Under the pieces are notes generated by a model. It was not told the DNA's origin and made no database searches. It worked only from the letters and a program-made list of their open reading frames with translations. A DNA stretch of 64,000 nucleotides from NCBI RefSeq assembly GCF_015353075.1, contig NZ_CP064187.1, positions 2,232,001 through 2,296,000 on the forward strand, read 5' to 3'. Origin of the DNA: Rhizobium sp. 007. Its GTDB lineage: Bacteria; Pseudomonadota; Alphaproteobacteria; Rhizobiales; Rhizobiaceae. Below are positions 28,171-36,428 of the stretch, one piece after another (the stretch's first letter is position 1; each line of letters opens with the position of its first letter). The position numbers and the translations under genes are program-made.

Positions 28171-28260
28171 GTCGTTCAGCGTCCGTTCAGATACCGCCAC
28201 TATGTTGTCATCATCACGGTGCAGGAACCGCTCACGGGGTTCCAAGAACAGGATATGATC

Positions 28261-28674
28261 ATGAACAGGCTCGCCAAGACATTTCTTCTGACCGCTACTG
28301 CCGCAGCCCTCACCCTTTCTGTAATCGGCGAAGCATCCGCCCGTGACCGCTGGCACCGCCATCACAATGGCGACGCAGCGCTTGTCGGCGGCGCCGTCGG
28401 TCTCGCAACCGGCCTGATCGTCGGCTCGGCCATCGCCAATCAGCCGCGCTATTATGAAGAGCCGCGCTATATCGATCCGCCCTATGAGCCGGAATATGAA
28501 GCCGTGCCGGTTTACCGCGCACCGCCGCGTTACTACGCCCCTGTCCGCGCTGATATCGAGCCCTGGACGCCGCAGTGGGAGCGCTACTGCTCTTACCGCT
28601 ACCGCAGCTTCGATCCGAGAAGCGGCACCTTCGTCGGCAACGACGGCCGCGAGCACTTCTGCACCGCAGGCTGA
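28261..28674 (+). CDS. BA14K family protein
   Basis: Exported protein of 137 residues. The signal peptide is at about 1-25 (L-L-T-A-T-A-A-A-L-T-L-S...A-S-A). A glycine-rich hydrophobic segment (V-G-G-A-V-G-L-A-T-G-L-I-V-G-S-A-I-A) follows, then a Tyr/Pro-rich stretch. The C-terminal BA14K motif is Y-C-S-Y-R-Y-R-S-F-D-P-R-S-G-T-F-V-G with a final H-F-C. Brucella BA14K is an immunoreactive protein with lectin-like behaviour. Start 28261 chosen for AGGA spacing; the ATG at 28255 is an alternative. Confidence 0.88.
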   Translation: MNRLAKTFLLTATAAALTLSVIGEASARDRWHRHHNGDAALVGGAVGLATGLIVGSAIANQPRYYEEPRYIDPPYEPEYEAVPVYRAPPRYYAPVRADIEPWTPQWERYCSYRYRSFDPRSGTFVGNDGREHFCTAG

Positions 28675-28695
28675 TCCGCGGACCATTTTAAACGC

Positions 28696-28724
28696 AAAGC
28701 GCCGCTTATCGGGCGGCGCTTTTG
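28696..28724 (+). terminator. Intrinsic terminator after the BA14K gene
   Basis: AAAGCGCCGC (28696-28705) with GCGGCGCTTT (28713-28722), a 7-nt loop and a T-rich tail. It may also serve the convergent hydrolase gene. Confidence 0.88.
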
Positions 28725-28743
28725 TTTTGGTCGTCTGTCGAGA

Positions 28744-29388
28744 TCAGATACCCCTGAGGAACGGGTTGCCGCGTCGCTCGTCGCCGATGCGGCTGCCAGG
28801 GCCATGCCCGCAGATGAAGCCGACATCATCTCCGAGAGGCAGCACCTTGTCGCGGATCGAACCCAGCAGCTGCTGGTGATTGCCACCCGGCAGATCGGTT
28901 CGGCCGATCGAGCCGTTGAAGAGCACGTCGCCGAGATGGGCGAAGTTCTGGGCGCGATTGAAATAGATGACATGGCCGGGCGCGTGGCCGGGCGTGTGAT
29001 AGACTTCAAACTCGTGGCTACCGAAGGAAATCCTGTCGCCATCCTTCAGCCAGCGGTCCGGCACGACGTTTTGAAGACCGGTAATGCCGTATTGTTGCGC
29101 CTGCATCTCGATCCGTTCCAGCAATGGCCGATCGTCCTCGTGCGGACCGACGATTTCAACGCCGAGCGTTTCCTTCAGTTCTTTCGCGCCACCCGCGTGG
29201 TCGAGATGCCCGTGCGTCAGCCAGATCTGCTTGATGGTCAGGCCGTTCTCCTTAAGCGCTTTGAGAATGACCGGCACATCGCCGCCCGGATCGACGACTA
29301 CGCCCTCCTTCGTGTCCGGATCGAAGAGAACCGTGCAGTTCTGCTGGAAGGGTGTCACCGGAATGATGCCGGCCTGGAGCATGCCCAT
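28744..29388 (-). CDS. MBL-fold metallohydrolase (glyoxalase II/YcbL-like)
   Basis: Metallo-beta-lactamase-fold hydrolase of 214 residues. The metal motif is T-H-G-H-L-D-H-A-G-G (His59, His61, Asp63, His64). Other ligands are in H-T-P-G-H-A-P-G-H and G-D-V-L-F, and the C-terminal C-G-H-G-P-G-S-R-I-G-D-E-R segment is typical of YcbL-type type II glyoxalases. It probably hydrolyses thioesters such as S-lactoylglutathione. GAGG lies 7 nt before the first ATG. Confidence 0.9.
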   Translation of the reverse strand: MGMLQAGIIPVTPFQQNCTVLFDPDTKEGVVVDPGGDVPVILKALKENGLTIKQIWLTHGHLDHAGGAKELKETLGVEIVGPHEDDRPLLERIEMQAQQYGITGLQNVVPDRWLKDGDRISFGSHEFEVYHTPGHAPGHVIYFNRAQNFAHLGDVLFNGSIGRTDLPGGNHQQLLGSIRDKVLPLGDDVGFICGHGPGSRIGDERRGNPFLRGI

Positions 29389-29664
29389 GATATGCCTCGC
29401 TTGTCTCTGCCTGCTTCCGATATAGCCGGAAAGGTCATCAAAGCCAGCCGCTTTTTGGCGGGCATCGCCCTTGCCTCACGCCTTCAAGACGCATCGTAAC
29501 AACAGTTCATCGCTTCTGAAATGTCCGGGCGCTGCCCAGCTTTATCATTAAATTTCAATTCGTTGCGATTTTCCGATGAATCCAGATTTCAGCCCGCGCG
29601 GTCAAGCGGCGGAACTAGATGGTGAACGAAGCGTTTCACTCCAGCTAAAGCAAGGAGAAAAAGA

Positions 29665-30282
29665 ATGACCTTCACGAGAAATCTTTTCCTGGCAGGTGCC
29701 GTGCTCGCCGCGAGCGCTGGCTTTGCCCATGCGGAAATGAGCGCGACGGCCATCAACGACCTCAACGTGCGGTCCGGGCCTGGCCCGCAATATCCCTCGG
29801 TCGGCGTCGCAACGCGCGGCTCTGCGGCCATCTTGGATGGCTGCATCCAGGGCAGCCGTTGGTGCCGCGTCGATGTTAACGGCATGCGCGGCTGGGTCTA
29901 TGCTGAATACCTGCAGGTCGAGCACCAAGGCAACGCGATGATCGTCGAAGAGAACGAGGCCGTTCTTGGCGTCCCGTCTGTGACTTATGAGTCGACCGCA
30001 ACCGTCGTGCCCGCCGATCCGCAGCCCGCGCCCGGCGATGAACTGCTTGGCCCTGTCGGCTCCGTGGAAGCGATAACGCCACCGGAGACGGTCCGCACCT
30101 ATATCGAAACCACGCCGACGCAGACGGTTCAGTTGGGCGGCGATGTCGTCGTGGGTGCCGAGGTTCCGGATACCGTGACCTTCCAGGAGATTCCCGACTA
30201 CCAATACCGCTATGTGCGCATCAATGACCGGCCCGTGCTGGTCGATCCCGGCACCCGCCGCATCGTCTATGTCTATCAATAG
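29665..30282 (+). CDS. Exported SH3-domain protein with DUF1236 C-terminus
   Basis: Secreted protein of 205 residues. The signal peptide ends near residue 23 (A-G-F-A-H-A). A bacterial SH3 domain at about 25-85 reads L-N-V-R-S-G-P-G-P-Q-Y-P-S, then W-C-R-V and R-G-W-V-Y-A-E-Y-L. A Pro/Thr-rich linker follows, and the DUF1236-like end has Y-R-Y-V-R-I-N-D-R-P-V-L-V-D-P-G-T-R-R-I-V. Such proteins are thought to bind peptidoglycan. AAGGAG lies upstream of the ATG. Confidence 0.88.
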   Translation: MTFTRNLFLAGAVLAASAGFAHAEMSATAINDLNVRSGPGPQYPSVGVATRGSAAILDGCIQGSRWCRVDVNGMRGWVYAEYLQVEHQGNAMIVEENEAVLGVPSVTYESTATVVPADPQPAPGDELLGPVGSVEAITPPETVRTYIETTPTQTVQLGGDVVVGAEVPDTVTFQEIPDYQYRYVRINDRPVLVDPGTRRIVYVYQ

Positions 30283-30497
30283 GCGTGCGGTGTGAGGCGG
30301 TCGTTGGACCGCCTCATTCCGTTAGAGTTTCCCGCAGCTTTCTGCCGCACCGAACCGCGCGCATGGGTTGCTTTCGGCGCGGTGATCTGATTGCCCCGGG
30401 AGGAAATCATGGAAGAGCGCTTCCATTCATCACGCAACTGATTGCCGGTGCACGATGGCATCCTCGACCGTGGTCGGAATAATGATGGCGCGGGCGC

Positions 30498-30540
30498 GGC
30501 AAAACCAAAGTCCGGTGCGCGGAAGGCGCGACCGGGCTTT
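30498..30540 (-). terminator. Likely terminator of ilvE
   Basis: On the minus strand, AAAGCCCGGTCGCGC (30540-30526) pairs with GCGCACCGGACTTT (30520-30507) with one mismatch and one bulge. GGTTTTG follows. Confidence 0.6.
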
Positions 30541-30554
30541 GTACGATGGAGACC

Positions 30555-31448
30555 TTACTCGGCCGCGATAGACGCCGCCGGATAAACTTCCTTCATGTAG
30601 TCGTTCATCAGCGTCTCGGAGATCGTTGCCGGCGTGAATTTATAAGGTCCGATCTCGGAGACCGGCGTCACTTCCGCAGCAGAGCCCGTCAAGAAGCATT
30701 CGCTGAAGCCCGAAAGCTCTTCTGGCTGGATTGCCCGCTCGACGACCGGATAGCCGCGGCGCTTGGCGAGTTCGATCACCGTCTGGCGCGTAATGCCGTT
30801 AAGGAAGCAGTCGGGAAGCGGCGTATGGATGACGCCGTCCTTGACGAAGAAGATGTTGGCGCCCGTCGCTTCGGCGACCTGGCCGCGGTAATCGAGCATC
30901 ATCGCATCTGCATAGCCCTTGGCCTCCGCGGCATGCTTGGAGATGGTGCAGATCATGTAGAGGCCGGCGGCCTTCGACGAAGACGGCGCCGTCTTCGGGT
31001 CGGGGCGGCGATATTCGGCGATATCGAGGCGGATGCCCTTAAGCTTTTCGGCGGGATTGAAGTAGCTGCCCCACTGCCAGATGGCGATCGCGACATTGAT
31101 GCGGTTCGACTGCGCCGAAATCCCCATCATTTCGCTACCGCGCCAGGCGATCGGGCGCACATAGGCCTCGGAAAAACCTTGGCGCTTCAGCAGTTCGATA
31201 GTTGCCGCATCGAGTTCCTCGACCGAGTAAGGCACCTTGAATCCAAGGATTTCAGCGGAGTTGTGAAGACGCTGATTATGCTCCGTCAGCTTGAAAACGC
31301 GGCCGCCATAGGCGCGCTCGCCTTCGAAGACCGCGCTGGCATAATGCAGACCATGCGTCAGCATATGAACCTTCGCGTCCTTCCACGGCACGAATTCGCC
31401 GTTGAACCAGATTTCGCCATCCAGCTGGTCGAAGGGAACTGAAGCCAT
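30555..31448 (-). CDS. ilvE: Branched-chain amino acid aminotransferase
   Basis: Fold-type IV PLP enzyme of 297 residues for the last step of leucine, isoleucine and valine synthesis, and the first of their breakdown. The PLP lysine is Lys159 in S-S-S-K-A-A-G-L-Y. Other family features are H-G-L-H-Y-A-S-A-V-F-E-G, E-A-T-G-A-N-I-F-F-V and G-I-T-R-Q-T-V-I. The start at 31448 follows GGAGG; an upstream GTG frame lacks conservation. A probable promoter lies about 155 bp upstream, sharing the intergenic region with a divergent MarR gene. Confidence 0.95.
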   Translation of the reverse strand: MASVPFDQLDGEIWFNGEFVPWKDAKVHMLTHGLHYASAVFEGERAYGGRVFKLTEHNQRLHNSAEILGFKVPYSVEELDAATIELLKRQGFSEAYVRPIAWRGSEMMGISAQSNRINVAIAIWQWGSYFNPAEKLKGIRLDIAEYRRPDPKTAPSSSKAAGLYMICTISKHAAEAKGYADAMMLDYRGQVAEATGANIFFVKDGVIHTPLPDCFLNGITRQTVIELAKRRGYPVVERAIQPEELSGFSECFLTGSAAEVTPVSEIGPYKFTPATISETLMNDYMKEVYPAASIAAE

Positions 31449-31599
31449 TCTCTTATCCTCCGGCGCCCGCACGCCATGCCTGTTGATTGTTGCCCATATT
31501 ACGTTTTATCCACTACGCAGTGGGGAAAAATATGCGTTGTATGGGGAGGAAAGACGGGCCGGTTTCGAACGAACGTCCCGCCTCCGCAAAGTCCGGGGA

Positions 31600-31628
31600 A
31601 GCTAACAGCGGCGTAAAATTGTGTCAAC
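31600..31628 (-). promoter_or_regulatory. Candidate ilvE promoter
   Basis: On the minus strand GTTGAC (31628-31623) and TTAGCT (31605-31600) are 17 bp apart. The -35 fits the rhizobial CTTGAC consensus well and the -10 moderately. It overlaps the region upstream of the divergent MarR gene. Confidence 0.5.
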
Positions 31629-31683
31629 AAAGCTGACATATCTTTGCGTTTCCCGGGGCCCGCAGAACGAGAAAGGAAATGAC

Positions 31684-32184
31684 GTGGCGGCACGACAGAC
31701 CAGCTCGAAAGTAGCCAAAGGCGAACCATTGGCCGCACCGATGGAAAACACCGGCATCATCGATTTCGAGATCATCGAGCTCTTCTTTTTCGCCTATCGC
31801 GATTTCGTCTCTGATCCGGATGCGATCCTGGAAAAGAGCGGGTTCGGCCGGGCTCATCATCGGGTAGTGCATTTCGTTAACCGTGAACCGGGCATGACCG
31901 TTGCCGATCTTTTGGATACATTGAAGATTACCAAACAGAGCCTCGCTCGAGTGCTCAAACAACTGATCGATTCGGGGTATATTCGTCAGGTTGCTGGGCC
32001 TGAAGACCGGCGCCAGCGTAAGCTTTATCCGACTAAGACTGGGCGCGAACTCGCGCTCGCTCTGGCGGAGCCGCAATCGCGCCGCATTGAGAGAGCATTC
32101 GACGGTGCCGCTCCGGACGTGCGCGAAAGTGTAAAGGCATTTCTGAGGGGTATGAGGGACAGGCAAACAACGAAAGCGGATTGA
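31684..32184 (+). CDS. petP: MarR family regulator, PetP-like
   Basis: Winged-helix regulator of 166 residues. The MarR DNA-binding region reads V-N-R-E-P-G-M-T-V-A-D-L-L-D-T-L-K-I-T-K-Q-S-L-A-R-V and then the wing D-R-R-Q-R-K-L-Y-P-T. The GTG start follows AAGGA. The next gene, an OmpR-type response regulator, begins on the base after its stop. This MarR-regulator pair matches petP-petR of Rhodobacter capsulatus, where both are needed for growth. The gene name is by arrangement and resemblance only. Confidence 0.75.
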   Translation: MAARQTSSKVAKGEPLAAPMENTGIIDFEIIELFFFAYRDFVSDPDAILEKSGFGRAHHRVVHFVNREPGMTVADLLDTLKITKQSLARVLKQLIDSGYIRQVAGPEDRRQRKLYPTKTGRELALALAEPQSRRIERAFDGAAPDVRESVKAFLRGMRDRQTTKAD

Positions 32185-32883
32185 ATGGCGGGGAAGACAA
32201 TCATTTCTGATGACGCGGCGCATCTGCTGGTGGTCGATGACGACACCCGAATCCGCGCTCTTTTGAACCGTTACCTGACGGAGAACGGCTTCCGGGTGAC
32301 CGTGGCTGCGGATGGTGCCGAGGCGCAACGCAAGCTCGCCGGGCTCGACTTCGATCTCATCATCATGGATGTGATGATGCCGGGAGAATCCGGCATCGAC
32401 GTGACGCGCGGCCTGCGCGCCATTAAGAACGTGCCGATCATCATGCTCACAGCGCTTGCGGAATCCGACAATCGCATTGCGGGCCTTGAAGCCGGCGCCG
32501 ACGATTATCTCTCGAAGCCTTTCGATCCGCGCGAACTGGTGCTGCGCGTCAATAATATCCTGCGCCGCAACGCCTCGGACGCGCCGAAGATCGAGCAGAT
32601 CATGTTCGGCCCATACACTTTCTCGCTCACCCGAAAGGAATTGAAGAAGGCGACGGAGGTGATCCGCCTCACCGACCGCGAGCAGGAAATCATGCTGCTT
32701 TTTGCCAAGCGCGCCGGCGACACCATTCCGCGGCACGAGCTCATCGGCAACGACGTCGACGTCGGCGAGCGCACGATCGACGTGCAGATCAATCGCCTCC
32801 GCCGCAAGATCGAGGACGACCCTGCAAATCCTGTCTGGCTCCAGACGGTTCGTGGTATAGGATACAGGCTGAGCATCGATTGA
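32185..32883 (+). CDS. petR: OmpR-type response regulator, PetR-like
   Basis: 232-residue response regulator. The receiver domain has acidic D18-D19-D20, the phosphoacceptor Asp62 in I-I-M-D-V-M-M-P, the conserved Thr in M-L-T-A, and Lys in L-S-K-P-F-D. The C-terminal winged helix contains L-T-D-R-E-Q-E-I-M-L and R-T-I-D-V-Q-I-N-R-L-R-R-K-I-E-D. It lies directly between the MarR gene and a membrane histidine kinase that is its probable partner. Confidence 0.85.
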   Translation: MAGKTIISDDAAHLLVVDDDTRIRALLNRYLTENGFRVTVAADGAEAQRKLAGLDFDLIIMDVMMPGESGIDVTRGLRAIKNVPIIMLTALAESDNRIAGLEAGADDYLSKPFDPRELVLRVNNILRRNASDAPKIEQIMFGPYTFSLTRKELKKATEVIRLTDREQEIMLLFAKRAGDTIPRHELIGNDVDVGERTIDVQINRLRRKIEDDPANPVWLQTVRGIGYRLSID

Positions 32884-32908
32884 TGGCCTCAACGTCAGGA
32901 TCGCGATA

Positions 32909-34288
32909 GTGATGGTAACTTTCGACTCCCTGCGCCGCGAAGAACGATCGCCAGCCTCTGGATGGAAAGGATTAGGCCGCTGGCTGCGCCGCCACCTGCC
33001 GACCGGTCTCTACGTCCGTTCGCTGCTGATCATCATCATTCCCATGGTGCTGCTGCAGTCCGTCGTCGCCGCGGTCTTCATGGAGCGTCACTGGCAGATG
33101 GTGACGCAACGCCTGTCGATGGCCGTCACCCGCGATATTGCGGCGATCATCCAGATCATCGAAACCTATCCGCAGGATACGGACTACAGCGAGGCCACGC
33201 GCATCGCCCGCGAGCAGTTGAACCTGCAGATTTCGATCGAGCCTGACGGAGATCTGCCGCCGCCGCGCGAAAAGCCGTTCTTCTCCATCCTCGACGGCAT
33301 CCTGAGCGATGAGATCAGCGACCAGATCAAACGACCCTTCTGGATCGACACGGTGGGAGACTCGAGCCTCGTCGAGATCCGTATAAAGCTGGACGACAAG
33401 ATTCTGCGCGTTTTGACCAAGCGCAACCAGACCTATGCGTCGAACACGCACATTTTCATCGTCTGGATGGTCGGCGCTTCTCTCGTGCTCATCGGCGTGT
33501 CGATCATCTTTCTGCGCGGTCAGATTCGGCCGATCCTGACGCTCGCGCAAGCCGCCGAAAGCTTCGGCAAGGGACACAAACACGATGACTTCTATCCGCG
33601 CGGCGCCGACGAGGTCAGGCGCGCGGGTCTTGCCTTCATCCTGATGCGCGAACGCATCGAACGGCAGATCGAACAGCGAACCGCAATGCTGACCGGCGTC
33701 AGTCACGACCTACGCACGGTGCTCACGCGCTTCAAGCTGCAGCTTGCCCTTGCCGGCAATAGCCCGGAACTGCAAGGACTGAATGACGACGTCAACGACA
33801 TGCAGTCGATGCTCGAAGCCTACATGGCCTTTGCGCGCAGCGAGATCGAGGAGGATGTCGGAGAACTAAAGCTTACCGAACTGCTCGGAAAGATCGCAAC
33901 GGACTTTGCTCTGCACGAAAAGCACCTCACCTATTCGATCGAAGGCGAAGACAAGATCTCGGTCCGGCCGAACGCATTTACGCGCCTGGTGACCAACCTC
34001 GCATCCAACGCCCGCCGCTATGCGAATACGCTGAACATCGAAGCGAAGCACGGCGCAAAATGGCTGACGCTGAATTTCGACGACGATGGCCCCGGCATTC
34101 CCGAAAAGAACCGCGAGGATGTCTTCAAGCCCTTCTTCCGTCTGGATGAAGCACGCAATCTGGACGATTCCGGCACCGGGCTCGGCCTTGCGATCGCGCG
34201 CGATATCGCCCGTAGCCATGGCGGCAATGTCACGCTCGGCGACAGCCCGCTCGGCGGTCTCCGCGCCACCATCCGCATCCCCGCGTGA
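32909..34288 (+). CDS. Membrane sensor histidine kinase, EnvZ type
   Basis: Inner-membrane kinase of 459 residues. TM1 is at about 38-58 and TM2 at about 183-203, with a periplasmic domain of about 125 residues between them. A HAMP linker (I-R-P-I-L-T-L-A-Q-A-A-E-S) follows, then the dimerisation domain with His266 in G-V-S-H-D-L-R-T-V-L-T-R. The ATPase domain has N-A-R-R-Y-A, D-D-D-G-P-G-I-P and G-T-G-L-G-L-A-I-A. No obvious ligand-binding family is visible in the periplasmic part. It probably phosphorylates the preceding regulator. Confidence 0.92.
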   Translation: MMVTFDSLRREERSPASGWKGLGRWLRRHLPTGLYVRSLLIIIIPMVLLQSVVAAVFMERHWQMVTQRLSMAVTRDIAAIIQIIETYPQDTDYSEATRIAREQLNLQISIEPDGDLPPPREKPFFSILDGILSDEISDQIKRPFWIDTVGDSSLVEIRIKLDDKILRVLTKRNQTYASNTHIFIVWMVGASLVLIGVSIIFLRGQIRPILTLAQAAESFGKGHKHDDFYPRGADEVRRAGLAFILMRERIERQIEQRTAMLTGVSHDLRTVLTRFKLQLALAGNSPELQGLNDDVNDMQSMLEAYMAFARSEIEEDVGELKLTELLGKIATDFALHEKHLTYSIEGEDKISVRPNAFTRLVTNLASNARRYANTLNIEAKHGAKWLTLNFDDDGPGIPEKNREDVFKPFFRLDEARNLDDSGTGLGLAIARDIARSHGGNVTLGDSPLGGLRATIRIPA

Positions 34289-34316
34289 GTTCCAGATGGC
34301 AATCGACCGGAAAGAA

Positions 34317-34877
34317 ATGACCTGGCTCAATCCTCCGCCCTTGGCGGAGCTTCACGAGGGTGCATTGCACGTCCGATCGGGCGACAAGAAGGACTTCTGG
34401 CAAGGTACCTATTACGGGTTCCACCGTGATGACGGCCATTTTCTCTATCACCGGCGCAAGGGCGACTTCACGGCAGAAGTGACATTTTCCGGACGCTATC
34501 AAGAGCTGTACGACCAGGCCGGCCTGATGGTCCGAGCAGATTCAGCGCACTGGATGAAATGCGGAATCGAATATACCGACGGCGCAAAACACTTCAGCAC
34601 CGTCGTGACCAATAGCAATTCCGACTGGTCGGCCTTTCGCATCGAGCACGAATTCGAGCTGCTCTTCCTTCGCGTGACCCGCAACAGGGACGCTATTTTC
34701 ATTCAGTACCGGACCGACCGGATCAGCGAATGGCGCATGGCGCGCCTCGCCTGGTTCGATCCGTCGATTGAGGAGGTTATGGTCGGCCCGGCATTCTGCT
34801 CGCCGCAGCGCTCTGGCTTCGAAGCCATCTTTCATGATTTCACACTGACCGATCCGGTCTCGCGCGACATTCACTGA
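34317..34877 (+). CDS. DUF1349 family protein
   Basis: Protein of 186 residues of the DUF1349 family (concanavalin-like lectin/glucanase fold, related to yeast YhfN-type proteins). Landmarks are T-W-L-N-P-P, R-S-G-D-K-K-D-F-W-Q-G-T, Y-D-Q-A-G-L-M-V-R-A-D, W-M-K-C-G-I-E-Y-T-D-G and S-V-V-like T-V-V-T-N. The start at 34317 has GGAAAG upstream; 34296 is an in-frame alternative, just 7 bp after the kinase. It ends the MarR-regulator-kinase operon, but no link with signalling is known. Confidence 0.78.
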   Translation: MTWLNPPPLAELHEGALHVRSGDKKDFWQGTYYGFHRDDGHFLYHRRKGDFTAEVTFSGRYQELYDQAGLMVRADSAHWMKCGIEYTDGAKHFSTVVTNSNSDWSAFRIEHEFELLFLRVTRNRDAIFIQYRTDRISEWRMARLAWFDPSIEEVMVGPAFCSPQRSGFEAIFHDFTLTDPVSRDIH

Positions 34878-34899
34878 TCACATCAGCACGGTACGTTTT

Positions 34900-35206
34900 T
34901 TTTAACATCTTCCCGCCCTAAAAAACGGGGATTTTCAGGGGCGGCTCAGGCCGCCCTTTCGCGTTCTCGGGAGACGGGTTTAACCGCCTTCGATGGCCGT
35001 GTTCCGGCTGCTAGGATGTTGACCGCCGCGTTGACGTCGGCATGGTCTGCGTGTCCGCAGGAGAGGCAAAGGACCTTTGGGATGACCGACGCCATCCAAA
35101 AGCCCGCCGTTTTCGATTGCTGCAACGACATCTTCAAAGCATATTCGGCGACCGGGCGAGCCTTCAGCTGATTGTTTTTCTCAACGCTCCAAGTCGCTTT
35201 GATCAT
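34900..35206 (-). mobile_element. IS200/IS605-family remnant: TnpB C-terminus and right-end sequence
   Basis: The frame 35206-34946 (86 residues) ends V-L-C-L-S-C-G-H-A-D-H-A-D-V-N-A-A-V-N-I-L-A-A-G-T-R-P-S, the last zinc-knuckle Cys pair and RuvC-III segment of TnpB. The catalytic body and the first Cys pair are gone, and the N-terminal part does not match TnpB. After the stop, the minus strand reads AATCCCCG, a T run and AGGGCGGG (34933-34909). This is the conserved IS605-type right end, where the guide RNA scaffold of TnpB lies. TnpA is absent; the element is dead. Confidence 0.75.
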
Positions 35207-35257
35207 GCCCGTATTGTATCGATAACGTCTGGCATGCCAATTGAACCGAAACTCGGA

Positions 35258-35599
35258 TTACATCAACTTCCTGCCGTTCGGCACCGGCTTGTCGGTTGCA
35301 GCAAGAACGATCGCACCCGCTTCGTCTTCGAAGCCGAGCGTCAGCACTTCCGAGCGGAACGGTCCGATCTGGCGCGGCGGGAAATTCACCACCCCGAGAA
35401 CCTGGCGGCCGACGAGGTTTTCCAGCGTGTAGTGAACAGTGATCTGCGCCGAGGATTTCTTGACGCCGATTTCCGGGCCGAAATCGATCAGCAGCTTGAC
35501 GGCCGGCTTTCGGGCTTCCGGAAAGGGCTGGGCCTCAATGATCGTACCGGCACGAATGTCCACACGCTCGAAATCGGCGTAGGTGATTTCTTCAGCCAT
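35258..35599 (-). CDS. csaA: CsaA-type tRNA-binding-domain protein
   Basis: OB-fold protein of 113 residues, the usual CsaA length, described as an export-related chaperone with tRNA-binding structure. Signature pieces are F-E-R-V-D-I-R-A-G-T-I, L-L-I-D-F-G-P-E-I-G-V-K-K-S-S-A-Q-I-T, V-G-R-Q-V-L-G-V-V-N-F-P-P-R-Q-I-G and the C-terminal V-P-N-G-R-K-L-M. It lies 9 bp after proC in the same direction, so ybjN-proC-csaA form an operon. Confidence 0.92.
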   Translation of the reverse strand: MAEEITYADFERVDIRAGTIIEAQPFPEARKPAVKLLIDFGPEIGVKKSSAQITVHYTLENLVGRQVLGVVNFPPRQIGPFRSEVLTLGFEDEAGAIVLAATDKPVPNGRKLM

Positions 35600-35608
35600 A
35601 GCGCATCC

Positions 35609-36427
35609 TCAACCGGCAAGCTCTTCGGCACGCGCGCGCGCAGCCGCAAGAGCCTCGTCGAACAACGGCTGCATGCCCTCTTCTGCCATAAGCACTGAAA
35701 GGGCCGCGGCCGTCGTGCCGCCCGGCGAGGTTACGTTCTGGCGAAGCTTCGAGGCGTCGTCGGGGGACTGGTGTAGGAGTTCACCAGCCCCCGCGACAGT
35801 TTCCCGTGCAAGGCGCATGGCAAGGTCCGCCGGCAGGCCAAGTTTACGGCCTGCTTCTGCCATACACTCGACGAGATAGAACACATAGGCCGGGCCGCTG
35901 CCTGACAATGCCGTCACGGCATCGATATCCGATTCGGCCGAAACCCACTCGACCGGACCCGAGACGCGAAGAAGCGAATGAACGCGATCGCGCTGCCCGG
36001 CGCTGACGCGCGGATTGGCGAAGGCGCCGGTGACACCGCGGCCGATCATGGCGGGCGTATTTGGCATGGCGCGGACCATGGCGGCTTCGCCGAGATGCTT
36101 TTCGAGGAACGCCAGCGTCTTGCCGGCAGCCACCGAAACGACCACCGTCTTGGATCCGACGGCGCTTTTCACCGGTGGCAGGACTGTTTCCATCACCTGC
36201 GGCTTCACTGCGAGGAAGATGACATCCGCTTTGAGGCCGGCGGGAACGGTTGAGGCATGCGTCGCGCCCGCATCGCCGATGATCTTCATCATCGCGGGCG
36301 ACGGACCCGGATCGACCACGACAACGGAGGATCCCGGCACTCCGCTCTTCAGCCAGCCGGAGAGCATCGCACCGCCCATATTGCCGGCGCCGACGAGAAC
36401 GACTGTATCGGAAGACGATGGTGACAT
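35609..36427 (-). CDS. proC: Pyrroline-5-carboxylate reductase
   Basis: Catalyses the last step of proline synthesis with NAD(P)H. The 272-residue protein starts with a Rossmann motif (V-V-L-V-G-A-G-N-M-G-G-A-M) and has V-K-P-Q, R-A-M-P-N-T-P and the C-terminal family signature A-x-x-G-S-G-P-A-Y with T-S-P-G-G-T-T-A-A-A-L. The ATG is one base after the TAA of the upstream YbjN gene, so translation is probably coupled. csaA follows after 9 bp. Confidence 0.95.
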   Translation of the reverse strand: MSPSSSDTVVLVGAGNMGGAMLSGWLKSGVPGSSVVVVDPGPSPAMMKIIGDAGATHASTVPAGLKADVIFLAVKPQVMETVLPPVKSAVGSKTVVVSVAAGKTLAFLEKHLGEAAMVRAMPNTPAMIGRGVTGAFANPRVSAGQRDRVHSLLRVSGPVEWVSAESDIDAVTALSGSGPAYVFYLVECMAEAGRKLGLPADLAMRLARETVAGAGELLHQSPDDASKLRQNVTSPGGTTAAALSVLMAEEGMQPLFDEALAAARARAEELAG

Positions 36428-36428
36428 T

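Noticed and set aside
31455..31500. 14-codon frame (M-G-N-N-Q-Q-A-W...) just before ilvE as a possible attenuation leader peptide
   Set aside because: It has no run of Leu, Ile or Val codons and only a poor ribosome binding site.
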